From Pseudomonas lini (GTDB lineage Bacteria > Pseudomonadota > Gammaproteobacteria > Pseudomonadales > Pseudomonadaceae): 64,000 nucleotides of DNA. Below are positions 9,039 to 15,658 of this stretch, in pieces; position 1 is the first letter of the stretch; each line of letters opens with the position of its first letter. Under the pieces are notes generated by a model, which saw only the letters and a list, made by a program, of their open reading frames with translations, was not told the DNA's origin and made no database searches. The position numbers were made by a program, and so were the translations under genes. The DNA lies in contig NZ_JAUSSR010000005.1 of assembly GCF_030812475.1 (NCBI RefSeq), positions 186,001-250,000 on the forward strand, given 5' to 3'.

Positions 9039-9722
9039 TCAGGCGGCACCGGGCAAGAGCGTAGCGATCAGACCGCTCAATAGACGGTCCAGCCCCCACC
9101 AGACAGCGAAAAGCAACAGGCCCGCGGCCAGCACATGAGGGAGTGGTGATCGCAGCCAGCGCAGGTTGTCAATGCGGTTAGCGCCACTTACTTGTGTCGA
9201 TAGGCCAAGGCCCGATTCCATTGGCGCGACGTGCTCATTCAGGGCTGTCAGCAGTTGCTCGCGCTCAGGATCATTCAGTTCGCGATATCGGCCTTGAAAG
9301 CCCAGCATCAGCACCCGGTGGAAGACCATCAGCACCTGCGGATCGGGCGCCGGCTCGCGCAGCACGTCGCGCATGTCTTCATACAAAAACTCACCGGCCT
9401 GATGACGATTGAAAAACTTCGCCTGCAGCGGTTCGCGGGCCCATTGGGCATGGGCATGGTCTTTGGCACGGCTGAGCACGGTCTCGTCGAGCAAGGCACA
9501 TTGGGCGTGGCTGATGTGGTCGATGCTGCGCTGGCTCAGGCCGGCCCGCTCCAGCGCTTGGCGAACGAATTCGATCTGCCCGGCGCAACGCGCCCACAGC
9601 TCGTCGGCATTCTGCGCGCAAGCCCCATGGCGCAGCTCTACCACCAGCAGGTAGCTGTCCTGCAACAGCGCGTCGACATCCGTTGCAGTCGCGGTCTGTC
9701 TGTTGGAGATTACCCGGCTCAT
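9039..9722 (-). CDS. tssL: T6SS membrane complex protein TssL (DotU/IcmH family), short form
   Basis: This 227-residue protein has a DotU/IcmH cytoplasmic domain (LLQDSYLLVVELRHG, AQCALLDETVL, FNRHQAGEFLYEDM). It ends in a single membrane segment (about 198-220: VLAAGLLLFAVWWGLDRLLSGL), the C-tail-anchored topology of short TssL. It lacks its own peptidoglycan-binding domain; the next gene encodes one. Its start overlaps the tssK stop by four bases (ATGA). Confidence 0.92.
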   Translation of the reverse strand: MSRVISNRQTATATDVDALLQDSYLLVVELRHGACAQNADELWARCAGQIEFVRQALERAGLSQRSIDHISHAQCALLDETVLSRAKDHAHAQWAREPLQAKFFNRHQAGEFLYEDMRDVLREPAPDPQVLMVFHRVLMLGFQGRYRELNDPEREQLLTALNEHVAPMESGLGLSTQVSGANRIDNLRWLRSPLPHVLAAGLLLFAVWWGLDRLLSGLIATLLPGAA

Positions 9723-11074
9723 GTGCGCAGCACCGCGAACAGTTCCAGCTTCACATCGGCCAGCGTGCTCGGAACGTAGAAGGCGCAGACCCCTTGGGCC
9801 AACACGGCCTGGCCCTTGGCATGCCTGAGGTCGAGGGCGAAATACTGGTTTTCCAGACGTAGGGGAATGGCTGCCGGCACGTGGCTGAGCGACTGCAACG
9901 GAACACCGTCCAGTGCGGCGTTGACCAGGTGATCGACATCATCCGGTGTACCGACCTTGCACAGGCGCGGGAACTGGCTTTGCAACTGCGCGGCCGGCAT
10001 CCGGCAACGCACCGACAGGTAGAAGTCGGCACCGTCATCCTCGCGCAGGCGCGCATCATTAATCGTGACCTGCCAGCGGTTGGTACTGATCTCCTGCAGT
10101 TCCAGGGCAATGACCCGCGACGGCAGGCTGGCCTCGAGCAAGGTGGAGATCATGCGCATCAACGGCGGGAACACGGTTTCCAGCTGTTCGTGTCGATACG
10201 CCGGGATCTGATCGATATCGTGTTCCAGCGAAAAAGTCAGCAGGCTGCCGGCCAACTTGGCCAGTTCCAAGTAGACCTGCTCGGGATGCCGCGCAGGATA
10301 GGCCTTGAGATCAGCCAACACCGGTTGGTATGTGTTCAAGGCATTGAGCAGCCAGAACAGCGAGACATCGGCCACGGCGAAGTCGGCCATGCGCTGGTTG
10401 CTCTCGCGGCGCATGCCCATCAGCCGTTGCCGTTTGGCGGACAGCTGGGTCAACAGGTTATCAAGCTGTGCCAGCAAGCCGGGATGAGCCGCGAAGTCGA
10501 GCAGCGGCGGTACGTAATCCGGATCGAGGCTCCAGCCGCCCTGCCCGTCGCGCATCAGGCGCGCAATCGGGCAGGTCAGGTAATCGCCGTTTTCATCATG
10601 ATCTAAACGCAGACTCAGCATGTGCTCGAGCACGCCGATCGATTGCACCTCGTCGGCGTAGACGTCCTGGACATCACGCCAATCCTGGCGATAGCGGGTC
10701 AGCCGTTCAGCCTTGGCGGCGTCGAACAGGCAGTTGTTGCCATTGGCCTGTTCCAGCGGCAAAGCCAGGAGCAAGGTGGCACCCTGGATGTCATCGGCCA
10801 GCAGGCGGGCCAACTCCAGGGCTGAGGGCAGTCGATCCACCTGATCGGTATCGATCAAGGTACCGTCGGGCATGCGCAGGCGCAGCTGGGTGGCCTTGAG
10901 CTTGCCCAGCCGTAGGGCTTGCGAGTCAAACCCCACCCCCTGGACACCCCAGGGATGCACCATGGACAGACGAGCCAGACTGTCGTTGGCCCAGGCCTCC
11001 CAGCGCGCCTGCTGTTGGAATTGCTGCGGGCACAACAAGGCCCCCGCGGCCCACAGGGGGCGGTCGATTTTCAT
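9719..11074 (-). CDS. tssK: T6SS baseplate protein TssK
   Basis: This 451-residue protein begins KIDRPLWAAGALLCPQQFQQQ, the typical TssK opening with its W-GALL-PQHFQ-like motif. TssK trimers link the TssEFG wedges to the TssLM membrane complex. Length matches the family. It is encoded 12 bases after tssC and overlaps tssL by four bases, in the middle of the minus-strand tss operon. Confidence 0.94.
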   Translation of the reverse strand: MKIDRPLWAAGALLCPQQFQQQARWEAWANDSLARLSMVHPWGVQGVGFDSQALRLGKLKATQLRLRMPDGTLIDTDQVDRLPSALELARLLADDIQGATLLLALPLEQANGNNCLFDAAKAERLTRYRQDWRDVQDVYADEVQSIGVLEHMLSLRLDHDENGDYLTCPIARLMRDGQGGWSLDPDYVPPLLDFAAHPGLLAQLDNLLTQLSAKRQRLMGMRRESNQRMADFAVADVSLFWLLNALNTYQPVLADLKAYPARHPEQVYLELAKLAGSLLTFSLEHDIDQIPAYRHEQLETVFPPLMRMISTLLEASLPSRVIALELQEISTNRWQVTINDARLREDDGADFYLSVRCRMPAAQLQSQFPRLCKVGTPDDVDHLVNAALDGVPLQSLSHVPAAIPLRLENQYFALDLRHAKGQAVLAQGVCAFYVPSTLADVKLELFAVLRT

Positions 11075-11086
11075 GACGTCGTTTCT

Positions 11087-12637
11087 CTATGCGGTGATTA
11101 AGGCTTTCGCTTTGGGCATCTGCGACACCAGCGACAGGTTGACGTCCATGCCTTCCACCTGGAAGTGCGGCACGGCATACAGCTTGACGCGGAAGAAGCC
11201 CGGATTGTCCTCGATGTCTTCCACCGTCACCTTCGCATCGCGCAAGGGGTGCGAAGCCTGCAGATCGTCGCCCGGATCGGTCATTTCGGTGACCAGCCCA
11301 CCGACCCACTTGTTCAACTCCAGCTCCAGCAAACGACGGTCCTTGGTCGTTCCGATGTTCTCGCGCTGGATCATTTTCAGATGATGCGCAATGCGCGAAA
11401 GCAGGAAGATGTAGGGCAACCGTGAATTGATCCGGCTGTTGGCGGTGGCAACGGCCGTGTCATACAACGCCGGCTTCTGAGCCGAGTTGGCGGAGAAGAA
11501 ACAGGCGTAGTCGCGGTTCTTGTAGTACGACAAGGGAATGAATCCGAGGTTGGCGAATTCGAATTCACGGGTCTCCGGAATCATAACTTCCGAAGGAATC
11601 TTCACCTGGCTGCCCGTGCCCAGATCATACCAATGGATCGGCAGTCCGGTGACTGCGCCACCCGACTGCGGCCCGCGAATCTGCACGCACCAGCCGTTGG
11701 CAATGAAGCTCTTGACCATGTTGGCCGCGAACGCGAACGAGGCGTTGGTCCACAGGTACTTGTGGTGATCAGGCCCCTTGACGCTTTCGATATAGTTGAA
11801 GCTGCGCACCGCAATCGTATCCGGGCCGTAGGGCAAACGCCCCAGCACCCGCGGCATGGTCAGGCCGATGTAACGGGCATCGTCGCTGTCGCGGAATGAC
11901 TTCCACTTGATGTATTCGGCGCGGTCGAAGTAGTTACCGATGTCCTTGATCGCGGCGACCTCCTCCATCGATTCCTTGCCGAAAAACGCCGGGCCGACAG
12001 CACCGATGAAAGGCATGTGCGCGGCGGCTGCAACTTTGGAAATATTGCGCAGCAGGGTGATGTCCTGCGGGCTGCGATCGAACTCATAGTTGGACACGGC
12101 CGCCGCGATCGGCTCACCGCCAGGGGTGTCGTACTCCTGGGTGTAGGTATGCACATACAATCCGCTCTGGGCGATCTCCGGCGCGTCTTCGAAGTCCTGG
12201 ATCAAGTGATCCTTGCTCAGATCCAGCAGTTCAATGCGCACGTTCTGGCGGAAGTCGGTCTGATCGATCAACGATTTGACGCCGCGCCAGGTCGACTCGA
12301 CTCGCTGAAAGTCCGGATGGTGCATGACCGCATCGAGTTGACGACTGATCTGCGCATCCAGCGACGCAATGTGTTCATCCAGCAGTATCTTATCCAGGCG
12401 CTCGACTTTCTTCGACGATTGCTTGAGCAACTTCAGGAATACACTGACCGCCGCGGTCACGCGCTCATCGGTGGAAGCCTCGGACAATGCTTCACTGTTT
12501 TGATAAAGATCTATTGCACCCAGTTCTGCTACCGGACTGAGATTGATCTTGCTAAACAAGCCACTGTATACAGTATGATTTTCTTCAGACAACACTGCAG
12601 CGCCACGCGTTTGCGCGGATGAGGTTTCTACGGACAT
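11087..12637 (-). CDS. tssC: T6SS contractile sheath large subunit TssC (VipB)
   Basis: This 516-residue sheath subunit contains the hallmark W-G-VKSLIDQTDFR region (about 115-130), the ...TPGGEPIAAAVSNYEFDRSPQD region and the AHMPFIGAVGPAFFGK segment. It pairs with TssB to build the contractile sheath. An AAGGGAAG ribosome binding site precedes the ATG. The gene lies 34 bases behind tssB. Confidence 0.96.
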   Translation of the reverse strand: MSVETSSAQTRGAAVLSEENHTVYSGLFSKINLSPVAELGAIDLYQNSEALSEASTDERVTAAVSVFLKLLKQSSKKVERLDKILLDEHIASLDAQISRQLDAVMHHPDFQRVESTWRGVKSLIDQTDFRQNVRIELLDLSKDHLIQDFEDAPEIAQSGLYVHTYTQEYDTPGGEPIAAAVSNYEFDRSPQDITLLRNISKVAAAAHMPFIGAVGPAFFGKESMEEVAAIKDIGNYFDRAEYIKWKSFRDSDDARYIGLTMPRVLGRLPYGPDTIAVRSFNYIESVKGPDHHKYLWTNASFAFAANMVKSFIANGWCVQIRGPQSGGAVTGLPIHWYDLGTGSQVKIPSEVMIPETREFEFANLGFIPLSYYKNRDYACFFSANSAQKPALYDTAVATANSRINSRLPYIFLLSRIAHHLKMIQRENIGTTKDRRLLELELNKWVGGLVTEMTDPGDDLQASHPLRDAKVTVEDIEDNPGFFRVKLYAVPHFQVEGMDVNLSLVSQMPKAKALITA

Positions 12638-12671
12638 GGTGAGAACTTCCCTTTAAACCAACCGAGGTGAA

Positions 12672-13175
12672 TTAACAATCTTGTTCTGGCGCCAGAGCGG
12701 CCAATTCTTTTCTCAACTCGTCACTCAGCGCGTCATCCTTGAGGATGCGCTCCAGTTCGTGGCGAAAGGTGACGTTGTCCAACAGGTTGGACTTGAGGTC
12801 GCGCAACAGGTTACGCATCGCCAGCAGCGCGCGTAGTTGCGGTATCTGACGCGCCACCTGCTCCGGTTCAAAATCCTTCATGCCCTGGAATTGCAGCTCG
12901 ATGGCAGCGTCGGAGCCATCATTGACCAAGGTGTTTTCCACGGCCAGCGTCAGGCGTGGCGCGAACTCGGCCAGAACGCTGTCGAAGTTGTTTTTGTTTA
13001 CATCGATCTTGCTTCTTTCGGAAAGCGAACGCTGTTCCCTGCCGTTGCTGTAATCGCCCATCACCATCAACTTCAGCGGCAGTTCGACTTTTTTCTGTGC
13101 GCCACCGGTGTGCAAATCGAGCTTGATATTGACCCGGGTCTTGGGTACTTCGTTTTGAAAACTGCTTGAAGCCAT
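12672..13175 (-). CDS. tssB: T6SS contractile sheath small subunit TssB (VipA)
   Basis: This 167-residue protein has the TssB patterns NEVPKTRVNIKLDL, LPLKLMVMGDYS and FAPRLTLAVEN. It is the first gene of the minus-strand T6SS operon seen here. I start it at the ATG (13175), preceded by GGAGGGG; a GTG 15 bases further upstream would encode part of that ribosome binding site. The following tssC start is 34 bases away. Confidence 0.95.
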   Translation of the reverse strand: MASSSFQNEVPKTRVNIKLDLHTGGAQKKVELPLKLMVMGDYSNGREQRSLSERSKIDVNKNNFDSVLAEFAPRLTLAVENTLVNDGSDAAIELQFQGMKDFEPEQVARQIPQLRALLAMRNLLRDLKSNLLDNVTFRHELERILKDDALSDELRKELAALAPEQDC

Positions 13176-13506
13176 ATCCCCTCCAGACACTTTAAGTAAC
13201 AGCCTGCGCCGTTACGAAAACAAGAACGACTGGAACCCACGCCATCAGCCAAACCTGGAAAAGTTTCCGCCAACCGACTGTAAATTCCTTTTTTGATACA
13301 ACGATTAAAGCGCTTGCGGTACAGCTGTAGTTCAGCAACCTACAAACATAATGATTGATCTCAGGTCTCCATTCCATATCTCGGAGCATCATTAGGACGT
13401 TTCCGACGCATTTACAGAAACTGCCTACAAACTGAAATAACCAGCAATAAAAAAGGCCGCTCGGGGGCGGCCAAAAGAAACAAGCATGATCTTTCCGTAA
13501 TATTTC
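13176..13506. other. Intergenic region: T6SS operon promoter and exbD terminator
   Basis: This stretch of about 330 bases separates tssB from exbD, both on the minus strand. It must contain the T6SS operon promoter. The AT-richer part is at about 13200-13420. I could not identify a convincing sigma-54 site. No convincing ORF was seen; a possible 66-residue minus-strand reading frame (13192-13392) has no recognisable features. The right part holds the exbD terminator. Confidence 0.5.
13448..13472 (-). terminator. Rho-independent terminator of tonB-exbB-exbD
   Basis: On the minus strand GGCCGC, a CCCCGA loop and GCGGCC (13455-13472) are followed by a run of six to seven T residues interrupted by one A. 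It lies about 35 bases after the exbD stop, so it ends the tonB operon before the T6SS operon. Confidence 0.85.
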
Positions 13507-13908
13507 CTACTTCGCCGTAATCACCGACAACTTACTAATCCCCGCCCGCTCAATCGATGCCATCGCCCGGGCCACTTCGCCATAATTCACCCCGTTGTCC
13601 GCCTGCAACTGCACCCGCACATCAGGGTTTTTCGCCTTGGCCGCCTGCAGGTTGAACTCGAGCAGATCCGCCTGGATTTCGTCCTTGTTGATGAACACCT
13701 TGCCCTTGTCATCGATGCTCACCACCAGCGGGTCTTTCTGCTCCACCGGAGCCACCGACTCGGTCTTGGGCAGGTTGATCGGGATCGCGTTGGTCAGCAG
13801 TGGCGCGGTGACGATAAACACCACCAGCAGCACCAGCATCACGTCCACCAGGGGCGTGACGTTGATCTCGCTGAGCACTTCATCGCTGTCTTGTGTGGAG
13901 AAGGCCAT
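13507..13908 (-). CDS. exbD: Biopolymer transport protein ExbD
   Basis: This 133-residue ExbD has a short cytoplasmic N-terminus and one membrane helix at about 20-42. The helix carries the conserved proton-path Asp in PLVDVMLVLLVVF. A periplasmic domain (about 60-133) ends KLSVITAK. With ExbB it harvests the proton-motive force for TonB. It starts one base after the exbB stop and is the last gene of the operon. Confidence 0.95.
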   Translation of the reverse strand: MAFSTQDSDEVLSEINVTPLVDVMLVLLVVFIVTAPLLTNAIPINLPKTESVAPVEQKDPLVVSIDDKGKVFINKDEIQADLLEFNLQAAKAKNPDVRVQLQADNGVNYGEVARAMASIERAGISKLSVITAK

Positions 13909-13909
13909 A

Positions 13910-14632
13910 TCAGGACGCCTCCTTGACTTTCTGCCCGGCGACGGTGGCGCCGGACTTGCTCAGCACCGGGTGCAGCAGCACGCGGAAGGCGTTTTTCTGC
14001 GCCAGGCTATAGAAGTCGTGGGCGAAGTCGTCGAGGTCCGCGGCGGTCAGTTTCAGCCGTCGCAAAAAGTAGTTGTAGACCAGCACCGCCGGTACCGCGA
14101 CGGCGATGCCGACACCCGTGGCGACCAGCGCCGCGCCGATCGGCCCGGCCACGGTTTCCAGGCTCGCCGAGCCCGCCGCGCTGATGCCTTTCAAGGCCGA
14201 CATGATGCCCCAGACGGTACCGAACAGGCCGATGAAGGGCGAGGTGCTGCCAATGCTGGCGAGGATCGCCAGGCCCGTTTCCAGCGAGCGCCGTTCACGC
14301 ACGATCTGCTGGCGCAGGGCGCGCTCGAGACGGTCCTGATGGTTGATCGACTGACTGAGGTCAGTGCCCGGCTGATCGCTGACCTGGATCGCGGCATAAC
14401 CGGCCAGTGCCACGCGCGCCGCGGCGCCGGGTTGACTGTGGGCCAGTTCAGCGGCGGAGTCGAGACTGGAGGCGGCCCAGAAGTGTTTATGGAATTTGCG
14501 GTCCTGGGTCTTCAGGCGGGTGAACTGCACGCCCTTGAGCAGGGCCAGGCCCCAGGTTGCAACAGAGAAGATAATCAACAGCCAGATGACGGCGTGTTCG
14601 ATGGATTCGAAGGGGGATGCGATCAGGTTCAT
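13910..14632 (-). CDS. exbB: Biopolymer transport protein ExbB (MotA/TolQ/ExbB family)
   Basis: This 240-residue protein has three membrane helices (about 12-32, 125-150 and 165-190). It also has the family motif LASIGSTSPFIGLFGTVWGI and a helix reading GAALVATGVGIAVAVPAV. The ATG at 14632 is chosen because GGAGA lies nine bases upstream; a TTG 18 bases further out is less likely. It forms the ExbB5-ExbD2 motor that energises TonB, here probably for the sulfur-linked TonB receptors in this window. Confidence 0.95.
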   Translation of the reverse strand: MNLIASPFESIEHAVIWLLIIFSVATWGLALLKGVQFTRLKTQDRKFHKHFWAASSLDSAAELAHSQPGAAARVALAGYAAIQVSDQPGTDLSQSINHQDRLERALRQQIVRERRSLETGLAILASIGSTSPFIGLFGTVWGIMSALKGISAAGSASLETVAGPIGAALVATGVGIAVAVPAVLVYNYFLRRLKLTAADLDDFAHDFYSLAQKNAFRVLLHPVLSKSGATVAGQKVKEAS

Positions 14633-14718
14633 GGTCAGGCTCTCCAACAAGGCATTGAATCGGTTGTAGCGATGCGCCTTTTGTCAGGTGGCCCGCGGTC
14701 TGTTTCGTCAGGGTTGAG

Positions 14719-15543
14719 TTACTTGATCTTGAAGTCGATGGGCACGCTGACCCAGCCATCCTCGGCGACGTCGCCCTGCTTGGCCGGAACGAAACTCCAG
14801 CGTTTGACTGCCGCCAGGGCGGCGTCGTCGAGTTGATCGCGGCCACTGCTTTTCTGGACCTGGATCTCGCCGGGCTTACCGCTGGCCAGGACATGCACCC
14901 GCAACAACACCGTGCCTTCCCAGCCGCGACGCATGGCCAACGAAGGGTACTCCGGTGCCGGATTCTTCAGGTAACCGGCGCTGGCCGATGCCGGGGTTAC
15001 CGGTTTCGGGGCGGGGGGTGCGGGGGAAGCCGGGGCGGCGACCGGTTGGGGTGGCGCGGGCGGTGCTGACGGCTGTTCCACCGGTTTGGCCACCGGTTTG
15101 GGCACCGGTTTGGGCACCGGTTTGACCACGGGCTTGGGTTTGGGGATTGGCTTGGGTGGTGGTGGTTTCACCGCCAGCTCATCCTCAACCGGCGGTGGCG
15201 GCTCGACCACGGGTTGCGGAATCGGCTCGGGCGGTGGCGGCACCACCACGGGAGGCGCCGGTTGCGAGAACTCGATGGTCATCGGCGGGACCTCCGGCGG
15301 CACCACCGGCAGTGCCGGCGGCGGTGTCTGGTTGACCCAGACAATCACCGCGCCATGCAGCATCAACGCGAACACCCCGAGCAGGATGCCTTCGCGGCGA
15401 CTCAACACCTTTTTGGGTGTGCTGTGCAGCCGCGACTGCGCCAGGGGTTCACGGAAGACCCGGCCAAGATCGAGCAGGTCGCCACCGGATGCAGGGTGTC
15501 GAAACACCTCGAAGGCATGGGTGGCGCTCTGGACATTGCCCAT
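14719..15543 (-). CDS. tonB: Energy transducer TonB
   Basis: This 274-residue TonB has a cytoplasmic leader of about 50 residues and one membrane anchor (about 52-70: GILLGVFALMLHGAVIVWV). A long Pro-rich spacer with KP/VP repeats (about 72-180) leads to a C-terminal domain (about 190-274) with PEYPSLAMRRGWEGTV and a WSFVPAK segment. AGGAG lies seven bases upstream of the chosen ATG. It heads the tonB-exbB-exbD operon. Because two intact and one decayed TonB-dependent receptors lie in the same window among sulfur genes, this may be a dedicated TonB rather than the iron-uptake copy. That is inference. Confidence 0.95.
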   Translation of the reverse strand: MGNVQSATHAFEVFRHPASGGDLLDLGRVFREPLAQSRLHSTPKKVLSRREGILLGVFALMLHGAVIVWVNQTPPPALPVVPPEVPPMTIEFSQPAPPVVVPPPPEPIPQPVVEPPPPVEDELAVKPPPPKPIPKPKPVVKPVPKPVPKPVAKPVEQPSAPPAPPQPVAAPASPAPPAPKPVTPASASAGYLKNPAPEYPSLAMRRGWEGTVLLRVHVLASGKPGEIQVQKSSGRDQLDDAALAAVKRWSFVPAKQGDVAEDGWVSVPIDFKIK

Positions 15544-15634
15544 TCATTTACTCCTGTAAGCCTTTGGATTGATCTGGCTACAGGCATCATCACCGAAAGA
15601 TATTATATCCTAAAAGAATATTTAATTATCCAGA

Positions 15635-15651
15635 TATGCATTAAGTGCATA
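15635..15651. promoter_or_regulatory. Inverted repeat in the tonB upstream region
   Basis: TATGCA (15635-15640) and TGCATA (15646-15651) form a perfect 6-base inverted repeat with a 5-base spacer. It sits in an AT-rich tract about 90 bases upstream of tonB and directly behind the stop of the rhodanese-lyase fusion gene. It could be a regulator site for tonB. I see no match to a Fur box. Confidence 0.3.
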
Positions 15652-15658
15652 ACCAATA

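Noticed and set aside
13192..13392. Small minus-strand frame upstream of tssB
   Set aside because: AT-rich intergenic DNA expected to hold the T6SS promoter; no ribosome binding site or recognisable feature.
15600..15658. Fur box upstream of tonB
   Set aside because: The AT-rich tract was compared by eye with the GATAATGATAATCATTATC pattern and does not match well enough.
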